This document shows positions 54,132 through 64,000 of a stretch of 64,000 nt of DNA, in pieces. Location of the stretch: NCBI GenBank assembly GCA_026168455.1, contig CM047429.1, positions 1,725,370 through 1,789,369 of the forward strand. Direction: 5' to 3'. The first letter of the stretch is position 1. Every line of letters starts with the position of its first letter. Both the position numbers and the translations under genes were made by a program. The notes below the pieces were generated by a model. The model was not told the origin of the DNA, made no database searches, and worked only from the letters and a program-made list of their open reading frames with translations. The DNA comes from Theocolax elegans. Its lineage: Eukaryota; Arthropoda; Insecta; Hymenoptera; Cerocephalidae.

Positions 54132-55171
54132 TGTAACGGTAAGGTACTGTTTACCTCACCGTTTGACGAATTCGAGCAACACGAGCGAACAGTATCATAA
54201 TGTTCGCATCGGTTCGAGCCGGCGAGATTCGGCTCGGCTCGGTTCGTCGTGGCTACACGGGCGGGATCAATTTCGCGCGCGAAAGATTCGCGCACGCACC
54301 TCATTAGAGAGGTAAGGGGGAGATTCGCGCGCACTCGAGAGAGTGATAGCCACCTTCTTACGTGACAGGTGTGATCCCCCCGCGTCCCGTGTTTAGCTTC
54401 GCCGTGCCGTGATTTGTGCCGTGCGTTTGTGTGCGTTTCGACTGCAGGCCGATCCTGCATTTGCAGTGAGTGGTGTTACACCGTGCATCTGCCTGCAGCC
54501 ACACAACCCCGGTGCACGGGCGAGCGGACAATCTGTCCGACACCGCAGCGAGAGTGAGAGAGAGAGAAAGCAACCAATCGGCTGGTCGTTGTTTACCAAC
54601 GACTACAGCAGCGTACAAAGTAAGTGGTACCACTTCACGCGATCGTGTTTTTATTCGCACTTAATCGTGTTGCTTTATACCAGTCCCGTTGACTGGATAT
54701 ATTATTTTAGTTCGCGATATTTTATTCCCCTCTCTCTACAAGTCGGCCGTTTACCGACTTGTAATTCAAAGCGTAGACCTCGGCGACAATCATATATTTT
54801 ATTTGTTATTTATCTTTATCTTTATTTCAATAAATTCATATTATTATTTAGATTCAATCCGGTGTTCAATTAATTGAATTTAACCACGTACGATTCCTTC
54901 CGTAATCCTAAGAGCTCGTATATTTCTGGTTGACAAGTGCTCGACGCGATATCCCTGTTTCGCGGTCAATTTCAGATTTGAATTTTACCTGGTTGTTATC
55001 TGAAACAGTAACTCGGTTTCAGACTAACACTTAACAGATTTGGTAGAGCGGACAGGTAACCGTCGCCGCATCGCGGGAAAAATATGTTTATTTAAATACG
55101 GTAAGTTTAACCGTACCGCTGAGCAGCCGCGATATTAAAATAAACATCCGCGCGGCAACCAAACTGTTACA
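54132..55171 (+). repeat. GypE 5' LTR (1040 bp)
   Basis: TGTAACGGTAAGG...CAAACTGTTACA. An AATAAA signal lies near 54829. It matches 63039-64000 base for base as far as I can read. Open frames at 54358-54877 recur identically in the 3' LTR and are not genes. Confidence 0.95.
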
Positions 55172-55184
55172 TGGCGCCCAACGT
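55172..55184 (+). other. primer-binding site of GypE
   Basis: TGGCGCCCAACGT begins one base after the LTR and equals the complement of the 3' end of insect tRNA-Lys(CTT). Shorter related stretches ('GCCCAACGT', 'GCGCACAACGT') recur at about 55210 and 55245 in the leader. Confidence 0.88.
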
Positions 55185-56479
55185 AAATTAATAGATTGGG
55201 TTATTTTACGCCCAACGTTAATTTCCAAATTGCGCCTACGAGGCGCACAACGTAAATTTTTAAATTGCGTTTTTTGTGATACGAGCTGCGCTTATATAGG
55301 TGCCCTTATAAAATAGGATTTTATTATAAACGGTAGTGAATCTAATTTAATTTAATTGATTTTTGTTGTTATCAATTTATTTTAAATTTAATTTTTTTAA
55401 GTACGTGTGGATTTTACGTGTAATTTTCTATTATATACTAGTTACGTTAATTAGTATATTTGTTATTACCGGCAGTTAGATTAATCGGATCGCGATTAAT
55501 TCTAACCTTTAAATTATTGTATTTAGACAATAATTTATAAGTTTGAACCGGATTTTCTTTTATTGTTGGTTAGTTTGGTTAAAAGAAATCCGAGGTCGGT
55601 AATAATAATTTTTTTAATTAATTACACGTAAATAATAGTAAATTTGAATTTTAAAATTGAAATATAGATCGATTCGCCTTGAGGTCCGCAATTTACATAC
55701 CGAGTCCCTAATTTCGAGTAGGTTAGTCGGAAAATCGGCGTTATTTAGTTTTCCGACTTAATAAAAATTGTAACACCTGTGCAAGGGTAAAAATTTTTTC
55801 TGTTTTGAAGTTTGCTTGTTAAATTTATATTTTTGACAACGCGGACCGGCTCTCGCGTTACAATAAAAATTGTATTATTGTTTTTTTTTTGTAACATTGC
55901 GATTGTAAGAGGTCACAGCGGCGTACATATTTAGTTGTTTAGGAATATATTTATATTTATTTATCTATTTATTCAATGTTTATTTATTTATTTTATAATA
56001 TATTCAGCGCGCGTTGGTGACCGAGAGCCGGAGTAAATTCGATTTTTTCGTATTTAGTCGGATTTAAACAAATTTTTTCTTGTTTTTAATTTAATTTATT
56101 AACAATTCGTAAAATTCCTTTTTACGTTTAATATTGTATGTTTATTTGTTTTATAATAAATTAAATTAATCCCGCGTGTAACATAGTTAATTTTTTTTTC
56201 TCCCGATTTGTTTGTAAAATTAATAGTCAAAAATATAATTCTTTAACTTAGTTTTTGATATTAGGCAGGAAAGCAAATTTCAAATAGGTGTGCTTAATTT
56301 TTCTTCTTGTAATTATAAAGGGAAAAGAATTCATTCTTCAACTTAGTGGCCCAATAATTTTATTATTTAAAGCCACCTAATAATTTGAAGAAAAGCATAC
56401 CTTGCACAGGTAAAGCGAAAAGCGACTCAGAGTTTTTTTTTGTGTAAATAATCGTAGCGGTAATTTTGTTAAAATTAAA
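55185..56479 (+). other. GypE leader
   Basis: A long untranslated, AT-rich leader with T-runs and no convincing ORF, ending at the gag ATG in the good context AAAATGG. Confidence 0.6.
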
Positions 56480-58303
56480 ATGGCGGAATCGATGACCACG
56501 CAAGTCGATCAGTGGATTGGTACGCAATCCAGCGAACAGATCCAGGCGCACTTGGAGTCGTTAGAGATGCGTACAGACGGCTCTGTATATAAAAAAGCCG
56601 AACGACTCCAACAGTGGCTGTTGGGCAATTATACGGCTCAAGAGTTCGCAGCCGACACAAACTCAAATGAGGATCGTGTCAGGCGGAACAGGCGGAGGAC
56701 AGATTGGTTTAAGTCCATGGTTGCCCAGAATCCGGAGATTCCGGACCCGGATTCTGACCCAGATGTAGTAGAGGTGCTACAGAGGACTCTCGCTCTAGAA
56801 GTAGAAGATACGGACGAGCGAGAGGAAGATGGGCAGTCGGACACCTCCGACCGAGAAACCGACAAGGAAGAATGGATAACTTTGGTATCCCATACTGGCG
56901 CTCAGTTCGAGATACCAAAGGATTTTGCTTGGATGTTAGCAGAGCAAGTAAGTAAGTTATCCACCTTGACGGAACGGGTTAAGGAGCTGGAAGTACAGAT
57001 GCACACCGTCAACAGCAAGTTGGACTTGCCAAGCGGTGCACAAGCTTCCAGCACAAACAAAACCCGAGAGCCAACCCAACATGTCCAGTTCCAGGACACC
57101 TATACGTGTTACACCCTGGACGAGACGGACATCAGACCACAACACGTGCAGGTAGAGCCTGAGGGGTCTCAAGCACCTCATGCAGATGCTGGAGGAGCTT
57201 GGGGGAGGGGTGACACACGGAGACCGAGACAGCCTCCATGTTCAAGCTCTCCCTACCCTAATCTGAAGGACTTTTACGAGTCCGGCCAATCAACGTCGAG
57301 ATCGGCCGGGACACCGCGCGATGTTGGTGCGGTGGTTCGTAAGTGGGGAGTCCGATTCTCTGGCGACAAAAGCCAGAGTATCGATGCCTTCCTTGCGAGA
57401 GTCGAAGACTGTAGGATTCTCGCCAACCTCAGCGAGGACGAGGTGTTGCCGTCCTTGTCCGAACTTCTCACTGGAACCGCAGCTACGTGGTACCGGAATG
57501 AGAAGGACAAATGGCACTCGTGGCAAGATTTTGTGAAATCTGCCAAGAAATGGTACGGTATGAGCCAAAGCTTCCAGCAAAGGCTCATCGAGGAGTCCAA
57601 TGCTCGGACACAGGGTGAGGATGAGCCGGTGAGAGATTACATCACCTGCTCAATCGCAATCATGCGAAAACTCAACCCGATCCCGAGCGAGCGTAGGCAA
57701 TTGGACCATCTCTACCGTAACATGCTACCTCAGCTTCAGCGGTTGTTTAAGAGAGCTGAAGCCAAATCGGTTGAAGATTTATTGGAGCTGGCGATGGACG
57801 CCGAGCAAACGCTCGAGCGGGAAAAGTTATATCGACCGCCTCCGGCAGAGGAAGATTTAATGCTGCCGGAACTTGCTTACAAGGCAAAGTCCAAAAAGCG
57901 GTCGACCGCCAAGCCTAAGGTAGCAAGCGTGGCTAAGGAGGTGAGTGAGTCGAGTCGGGAAGATCCGATTGAACGGCTCACAAAAGTCCTGGAAGAAACC
58001 CTTAGGACCATGCGAACGAGTAGCCAGACAGCTGGGGTTAAGGTGGATAAAGATACGCCACCTAGGAAGAAAACCCACAAGTCTCCTCCTCGGTTTAAAA
58101 GGAGGAAGGAGACACGTAAAAGTCCCGATCGACGGTCATCGAGTGGTTCATCCTCGAAGCTTGGGGAATCGTCGGATTCAAGAAAGAAGATAAAGAGAAA
58201 AGAAGATTTCCCCAAGCCGATCAAGTGCCATACTTGTGGTAAGTTGGGGTACACCGTTAGGACGTGCCCTGACTGCGCAAAAAACGCGCGGGGAAGCGGT
58301 TAG
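56480..58303 (+). CDS. gag: GypE Gag polyprotein (607 aa), intact
   Basis: Particle-forming Gag starts 'MAESMTTQVDQWIG'. An N-terminal helical region and an acidic stretch (about residues 75-140, 'DPDSDPDVVEV') come first. A coiled-coil-like segment (about 150-180) precedes the capsid-like domain (about 285-450: 'RKWGVRFSGDKSQS', 'LLTGTAATWYR', 'RTQGEDEPVRDYITC'). A basic Lys/Arg/Ser-rich region and a single knuckle 'CHTCGKLGYTVRTC' then CPDC follow. The His of CX2CX4HX4C is Tyr, as in GypA. No stop or frameshift is seen. A frameshift heptamer lies six codons before the TAG. Confidence 0.93.
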   Translation: MAESMTTQVDQWIGTQSSEQIQAHLESLEMRTDGSVYKKAERLQQWLLGNYTAQEFAADTNSNEDRVRRNRRRTDWFKSMVAQNPEIPDPDSDPDVVEVLQRTLALEVEDTDEREEDGQSDTSDRETDKEEWITLVSHTGAQFEIPKDFAWMLAEQVSKLSTLTERVKELEVQMHTVNSKLDLPSGAQASSTNKTREPTQHVQFQDTYTCYTLDETDIRPQHVQVEPEGSQAPHADAGGAWGRGDTRRPRQPPCSSSPYPNLKDFYESGQSTSRSAGTPRDVGAVVRKWGVRFSGDKSQSIDAFLARVEDCRILANLSEDEVLPSLSELLTGTAATWYRNEKDKWHSWQDFVKSAKKWYGMSQSFQQRLIEESNARTQGEDEPVRDYITCSIAIMRKLNPIPSERRQLDHLYRNMLPQLQRLFKRAEAKSVEDLLELAMDAEQTLEREKLYRPPPAEEDLMLPELAYKAKSKKRSTAKPKVASVAKEVSESSREDPIERLTKVLEETLRTMRTSSQTAGVKVDKDTPPRKKTHKSPPRFKRRKETRKSPDRRSSSGSSSKLGESSDSRKKIKRKEDFPKPIKCHTCGKLGYTVRTCPDCAKNARGSG

Positions 58304-58323
58304 AGGGGACAACCGCATACCCC
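58279..58323 (+). promoter_or_regulatory. candidate -1 frameshift signal with pseudoknot (GypE gag-pol)
   Basis: A_AAA_AAC at 58279-58285 is in gag phase (GCA AAA AAC). Ten nt downstream GCGGTT (58296-58301) pairs with AACCGC (58311-58316). The loop GGGG (58305-58308) can pair with CCCC (58320-58323), an H-type pseudoknot layout. The -1 frame is open from 58273 and runs directly into pol. Confidence 0.82.
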
Positions 58324-61300
58324 AAAGTACAGGGAGTCCCCAAGGAGGACAAAGGTCTGACTCCCGATTACCGAGATAGTCCAGCTGCAGTTAAGCAGAA
58401 AAGGAAAGGACTGATTCCTGATAGATCCCAGGAAGTCGGAATGGATCCGGAGACCAACGATGTCCTAAAGTTAGTGACATCGAGCACTAGCCGAAGAAGT
58501 TATCGTCCTGAGGACGAGACGCGCTGGTGGTGTCAGGTTGACATAGATGGATTCCGGATCCGTGCGTTGTTCGATCCAGGTGCATCGACCACCGTAATGG
58601 GTCCGAGCGGTTTGCAGTTAGCAACCGCTCTAGGCAGGTCGCTTCTCGAGTCGCGAGCTGGCAATGCCAAGCTCGCTGATGGTAGTACTCATCCGTTGTG
58701 TGGTCACGTGATGCTACCATTTACTATCGGTAAAGAGACTCGAGAAATACGTGTTGCGATCATGCCGAACCTGGATGCTGAATGCTACATCGGAGTAAAT
58801 TTTATCCGAGCATTCCGAGCCGTCCTAGACCCAGATTCCGACCGTTTATTCCTAAAGGGAACGGATCAAGTCCTACAGCTGGAAGTGGCAAGTATGGAAA
58901 GTGGCAATGCTTCATTATCGTCAGCAGGTGTCGCTGACGTAACAGAAGTAGAGCGCACACAATTGCGCGAACTTCTAGACCGAGTGTTGTCTACAACCTT
59001 GCCAAAGATCGGCCGTTCTTACGATGTCGAACATATAATCGACGTCGGATCAGCCAGGCCGATCAAACAGAGGTACTACCCCGTCTCTGATAAGATTCGA
59101 GAGGAAATGCAACGTCAAGTTCGCGAGATGCTCGAGACTGGCGTTATTGAACCCTCGAAAAGCGGTTGGTCCAGCCCCGTGGTGATGGCGAAGAAGGGTG
59201 AGAATGCTAGGCGTTTTTGCATCGATTTTAGGAAAGTCAACGCTTTGACGAAACCTGATGCATATCCTTTGCCATATATGCAGGATATCCTACGCAAACT
59301 CAAGAAAGCCCGATACATCTCCACGATCGACATGAACTGTGCGTATCACCAGATACCTCTACAGGTGGAGTCGCGCCCGATAACGGCTTTTACGGTACCT
59401 GGAATGGGTTTGTTCCAGTTTACTCGTATGCCGTATGGATTGGCAAATGCTGGCGCGACATTCCAGCGCATGATCGATCAGGTGATTGGACCCGAACTCG
59501 AACCGGTTGCTTATGCATATCTCGACGATATCATTATTGTCACTGAGACGTTTGAAGAGCATAAGCAATTGTTGATCAAGGTGTTAACTCGCTTGGCAGA
59601 AGCCGGTTTATCTGTTAACCGGGAGAAATGTGTCTTCTGCCAGCCCGAAGTGAGATATTTGGGTGTGCGAGTTAACCGAGACGGGATACGACCTGACCCA
59701 GCTAAAACGGAGCCGATAAAAGAATATCCGGCTCCCAAGAATTTGAAGCAGCTGAGACGGTTTCTTGGTATGGCACCTTGGTACAGACGGTTCATGCACG
59801 ACTATGCTACCATAGCTGAGCCGCTAACGCGTCTGACCAAGAAAGACCAGAAGTATCTTTGGCTGGAAGAGCAAGAGAGCGCTTTCCAGCAGCTTAAAGC
59901 TTTTTTAATGACAGCACCCGTTCTGCAAACTCCCGATGAGAATGGTGAGTATGTGGTCCAAACTGACGCTAGTGACACTGGTGGTCGGAGGAGAAGAGAG
60001 AGTCCTGGAGTTCGCCAGTAGAATCCTCTCGCCCGCCGAACGCAATTACAGCGTCACAGAACGGGAATGCCTGGCCGTAGTATGGGCAATTAAGAAGTTT
60101 AGACCATACATCGAAGGTTACCAGTTTAAAGTTGTCACTGACCATAGTAGTCTTCGTTGGTGTTATGCAATATTCGCAATCCAACGAGCCGGCTCGCCAG
60201 ATGGGCGTTAGAACTCCAGTCTCATAACTTTACTATTGAGCACAGGAAAGGAGCTCTAAACTACGTTCCTGATGCACTTTCTCGTATGTATGAGGAAGAC
60301 GAGCCGGCCTTATCCTCCGTCTCTTGGAGCCAGACTACTAAGGACCCCTGGTACCTTTCGTGGACCAAAGACGTAAGTGAGCGGCCGAGAGAATTTCCTG
60401 ATTGGAAGATCCAAGGTGGAAACTTGTATTCGTATCGGGTGGATACTGAATTGGATGACGCCATGGAAGATCAAGACGCTTGGAAGTTGGTCGTACCCGA
60501 AGAGCACAGGCAGACCATACTCCGAGAATGTCATGATGATCCGGCAGCTGGCCATCTAGGTAGAGAAAAGACATTTGCTCGCGTGGCAAAGTTATATTAT
60601 TGGCCACGTTACTATGCCGAAGTTGGCGAGTATGTACGCAAATGTCAGGTGTGCCAGCAATGCAAGGTGGAGCAACGCCCTCCCAGGGGTTTGATGGGTA
60701 GGCGAGTGGTTGAAAAGCCATGGCAAGTGGTAGCAGGAGATGTTACTGGACCACTTCCCCGCTCCACACACGGATTTGAATATATTTTGGTCTTCCAAGA
60801 TTTGTTCACGCGCTGGATTGAAGCAGTGCCGATCCGGAAAGCTAACGCTAAGACGATCGTGAAAGAGTTACACGAACGAGTCGTCATGCGTTTTGGCACA
60901 CCGGAAGTATTTTTATCCGACAACGGCACTGAGTTCAAGAACAAGCTCGTAGATGATTATCTCGTGGAACGAGGAATATTTCATACAACTATTCCTCCGT
61001 ACCACGCTCAGGCCAATCCAGTCGAACGTGCTAATCGGACGCTGAAAACGATGGTAGCGTCTTACATTACCGAGAAGCACAACACTTGGGGACGAGAAGT
61101 TACCGGACCTTGTGTTTGCTTTAATACGGCGGTACAGAGTTCGACAGGATGGAGCCCGGCCATGTTAAATTACGGCCGGCAGCCTGAGCCACCCGCACTG
61201 CTCGTCGAGTTCAAGACGAGCTGACTCAGCAACGTTTGGAATACCAGCGTTTGCTTGGGTGATGACTTTACTATTGAGCACAGGAAAGGAGCTCTAAACT

Positions 61301-62926
61301 ACGTTCCTGATGCACTTTCTCGTATGTATGAGGAAGACGAGCCGGCCTTATCCTCCGTCTCTTGGAGCCAGACTACTAAGGACCCCTGGTACCTTTCGTG
61401 GACCAAAGACGTAAGTGAGCGGCCGAGAGAATTTCCTGATTGGAAGATCCAAGGTGGAAACTTGTATTCGTATCGGGTGGATACTGAATTGGATGACGCC
61501 ATGGAAGATCAAGACGCTTGGAAGTTGGTCGTACCCGAAGAGCACAGGCAGACCATACTCCGAGAATGTCATGATGATCCGGCAGCTGGCCATCTAGGTA
61601 GAGAAAAGACATTTGCTCGCGTGGCAAAGTTATATTATTGGCCACGTTACTATGCCGAAGTTGGCGAGTATGTACGCAAATGTCAGGTGTGCCAGCAATG
61701 CAAGGTGGAGCAACGCCCTCCCAGGGGTTTTGATGGGTAGGCGAGTGGTTGAAAAGCCATGGCAAGTGGTAGCAGGAGATGTTACTGGACCACTTCCCCG
61801 CTCCACACACGGATTTGAATATATTTTGGTCTTCCAAGATTTGTTCACGCGCTGGATTGAAGCAGTGCCGATCCGGAAAGCTAACGCTAAGACGATCGTG
61901 AAAGAGTTACACGAACGAGTCGTCATGCGTTTTGGCACACCGGAAGTATTTTTATCCGACAACGGCACTGAGTTCAAGAACAAGCTCGTAGATGATTATC
62001 TCGTGGAACGAGGAATATTTCATACAACTATTCCTCCGTACCACGCTCAGGCCAATCCAGTCGAACGTGCTAATCGGACGCTGAAAACGATGGTAGCGTC
62101 TTACATTACCGAGAAGCACAACACTTGGGACGAGAAGTTACCGGACCTTGTGTTTGCTTTAAATACGGCGGTACAGAGTTCGACAGGATGGAGCCCGGCC
62201 ATGTTAAATTACGGCCGGCAGCCTGAGCCACCCGGCACTGCTCGTCGAGTTCAAGACGAGCTGACTCAGCAACGTTTGGAATACCAGCGTTTGCTTGAGT
62301 GGAGTGATCGGCTATCACGACTACCTGAGCTTCACAAGAAAGCTTCAGCTAGAGCTAATAAAGCTCAGGATAGGCAAGCCGGTTACTATAATGCCGGGAG
62401 ACGAGCGGCTTCTTTTGAAGTCGGGGACTTGGTATGGAAGAAGAACCGAGTCCTCTCATCCAGCGCACAAGGCGTCTCGGCCAAGTTAGCTCCAAAATAC
62501 GTCGGTCCTTATTTGATCGTCCACAGATACGGCCCAAATACTGTTAAGATCCAGGATACTCAGGGACATGAGGAGAAATGCCATGTCCAGTACCTCAAAC
62601 CGTACTTATCGGATGACCATGGCGATGAGTACGGCCAAGAAGACGACATCGAGACCGATCTACCTACGAGGGAAGAGGAACCCGAACGCGACACGGGTCC
62701 TGCGAGCGAAGACGTCTCACGCGGCGAGACGCAAGCGAGCGCCGTTCCACGCGAGGAACGAGATGACGCGAACCTCGTGCCCCCCGTTAAACGAAGTAGA
62801 GGTAGGCCGCGTAAAAACGCGAGGGTCGTCGCCAGACCGCGGGATCGGTTGACGGTAATTCCGACCGCTAGTCACCGCGGGCTAGCCAAACGAGGTAGAG
62901 GCAGACCACGACGGAACTGCAGTTAG
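58286..62926 (+). pseudogene. pol: GypE pol (protease, RT, RNase H, integrase), broken by indels and a duplication
   Basis: Open from the heptamer to 60021: protease 'RALFDPGASTTVMG' near 58560 (DPGA instead of DT/SGA); RT 'FCIDFRKVNALTKPDAYPLP', 'YLDDIIIV' at about 59518; start of RNase H 'TDASDTG'. A short deletion with frameshift near 59982 and a 2-bp gain near 60160 ('CGTTGGTGTTATG') break RNase H. The integrase HHCC domain ('GHLGREKTF' to 'CQVCQQCK') and DDE core ('AGDVTGPLP', 'SDNGTEFKN', 'NPVERANR') occur twice because of the tandem duplication. The last frame (61613-62926) continues through a GPY/F-like module ('LAPKYVGPYLIVHRYGPNTV') and a tail with RGRPRK and RGRPRR. Confidence 0.88.
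60227..62297 (+). repeat. tandem duplication within GypE pol (~1038 bp period)
   Basis: Segments 60227-61264 and 61265-62297 are head-to-tail copies from ACTTTACTATTGAG to CCAGCGTTTGCTTG. They are nearly identical. Differences are at short runs: GGGGTTTG against GGGGTTTTG (about 60690 and 61728), TTGGGGAC against TTGGGAC (about 61087 and 62125), CCCGCACT against CCCGGCACT (about 61193 and 62232). Each copy has a frameshift where the other reads correctly. Confidence 0.92.
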
Positions 62927-63028
62927 TGTCCGGATTTTTGGACCAGGCTTTTTGTTGTACCTGTGTAGCCACTTCCCATCCCAAATTCGTCAGGGATGCA
63001 GAAACCACATCACGGGTATGTGGAATCT

Positions 63029-63038
63029 GGAAGGGGGG
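63029..63038 (+). other. polypurine tract of GypE
   Basis: GGAAGGGGGG immediately before the 3' LTR start TGTAACGG. Confidence 0.85.
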
Positions 63039-64000
63039 TGTAACGGTAAGGTACTGTTTACCTCACCGTTTGACGAATTCGAGCAACACGAGCGAACAGT
63101 ATCATAATGTTCGCATCGGTTCGAGCCGGCGAGATTCGGCTCGGCTCGGTTCGTCGTGGCTACACGGGCGGGATCAATTTCGCGCGCGAAAGATTCGCGC
63201 ACGCACCTCATTAGAGAGGTAAGGGGGAGATTCGCGCGCACTCGAGAGAGTGATAGCCACCTTCTTACGTGACAGGTGTGATCCCCCCGCGTCCCGTGTT
63301 TAGCTTCGCCGTGCCGTGATTTGTGCCGTGCGTTTGTGTGCGTTTCGACTGCAGGCCGATCCTGCATTTGCAGTGAGTGGTGTTACACCGTGCATCTGCC
63401 TGCAGCCACACAACCCCGGTGCACGGGCGAGCGGACAATCTGTCCGACACCGCAGCGAGAGTGAGAGAGAGAGAAAGCAACCAATCGGCTGGTCGTTGTT
63501 TACCAACGACTACAGCAGCGTACAAAGTAAGTGGTACCACTTCACGCGATCGTGTTTTTATTCGCACTTAATCGTGTTGCTTTATACCAGTCCCGTTGAC
63601 TGGATATATTATTTTAGTTCGCGATATTTTATTCCCCTCTCTCTACAAGTCGGCCGTTTACCGACTTGTAATTCAAAGCGTAGACCTCGGCGACAATCAT
63701 ATATTTTATTTGTTATTTATCTTTATCTTTATTTCAATAAATTCATATTATTATTTAGATTCAATCCGGTGTTCAATTAATTGAATTTAACCACGTACGA
63801 TTCCTTCCGTAATCCTAAGAGCTCGTATATTTCTGGTTGACAAGTGCTCGACGCGATATCCCTGTTTCGCGGTCAATTTCAGATTTGAATTTTACCTGGT
63901 TGTTATCTGAAACAGTAACTCGGTTTCAGACTAACACTTAACAGATTTGGTAGAGCGGACAGGTAACCGTCGCCGCATCGCGGGAAAAATATGTTTATTT
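63039..64000 (+). repeat. GypE 3' LTR (partial, runs off the window)
   Basis: First 962 of 1040 bp, matching 54132-55093 with no difference seen. The right target duplication is not visible. Confidence 0.95.

Larger units (their letters stand above)
54132..64000 (+). mobile_element. GypE: young Ty3/Gypsy element (3' LTR runs off the window)
   Basis: Complete 5' LTR, primer site, leader, gag, pol, polypurine tract and the first 962 bp of a 1040-bp 3' LTR. The LTRs show no difference or indel that I can find, and the coordinates stay at a constant offset of 8907, so insertion was recent. It sits in the leader of the LTR-D element. The pol region carries a ~1.04-kb tandem duplication, a small deletion and 1-2-bp indels, surprising in so young a copy. 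Confidence 0.95.

Noticed and set aside
54358..54877. Several overlapping frames up to 154 codons on both strands
   Set aside because: They lie within the GypE LTR and recur unchanged in the 3' LTR. There is no protein motif.

Overview
The window is animal nuclear DNA, most likely from an insect. The evidence is the repeat content: Ty3/Gypsy retrotransposons primed by a tRNA-Lys-like site, a DD34E Tc1 transposon, LINEs with (ATCA)n tails, a tRNA-derived SINE, and Helitron and EnSpm/CACTA remnants in AT-rich spacer. I lean towards Hymenoptera from the general look of the elements, but nothing here proves it. I see no intact host protein-coding gene. The window is a nested graveyard of transposable elements.

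Layout. 1-0.95 kb: inverted LTR fragment. 1-2.84 kb: AT-rich spacer. 2.84-3.4 kb: possible LTR with a primer-binding site. 3.57-7.33 kb: LINE 3' end (LINE-A) split by a Tc1 element (4504-7092, 509-bp terminal inverted repeats). 7.36-9.41 kb: a second LINE (LINE-B). 9.77-10.78 kb: minus-strand LTR with a polypurine tract, plus a gag zinc-knuckle relic near 11.7 kb. 13.07-19.4 kb: 5'-truncated, decayed Gypsy (GypA), whose 3' LTR carries a 675-bp near-perfect hairpin element. 20-21.5 kb: AT-rich sequence with motif clusters and a pre-miRNA-like hairpin. 21.96-24.23 kb: a tandem/inverted array carrying five hammerhead ribozymes. 24.6-24.8 kb: a SINE. 25.8-27.5 plus 36.7-36.8 kb: a Helitron helicase split by GypB (27498-36722). 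37-40.3 plus 51.55-51.7 kb: an EnSpm/CACTA-like transposon with a divergent BEN-domain pseudogene, split by minus-strand GypC (40307-51548). 51.7-54.1 kb: LTR and leader of another retroelement (LTR-D), interrupted by GypE (54132 to beyond the window end), the youngest element, with visually identical LTRs.

The most notable system is the 21.96-24.23 kb array. Each ~546-bp monomer carries a full hammerhead ribozyme: a CTGATGA core, a GCCC/GGGC helix II, a GAA box, a matching helix III and an UH cleavage site. The helix I and helix II loops are complementary over 8 nt, which suggests a kissing interaction. The array has direct copies, one internally deleted copy, one inverted copy and a 14-bp target duplication, so it looks like a retrozyme-like or Penelope-like RNA-processed element.

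All four Gypsy elements place pol in the -1 frame of gag. Each has a canonical slippery heptamer (A_AAA_AAC or G_GGA_AAC) in the correct phase just after the nucleocapsid zinc knuckle, followed by a predicted stem or pseudoknot. GypB also carries an extra ORF between pol and the 3' LTR, predicted to be a coiled coil ending in a Cys-rich knuckle. GypA, GypB and GypE share AT-hook-like motifs at the Pol C-terminus and a DPGA protease motif.

Caution: two of the youngest elements, GypC and GypE, contain ~1.0-1.2 kb tandem pol duplications, and the paired copies differ at homopolymers. This could be an assembly or consensus artefact rather than biology. All statements come from reading the sequence by eye; no alignments or searches were run.
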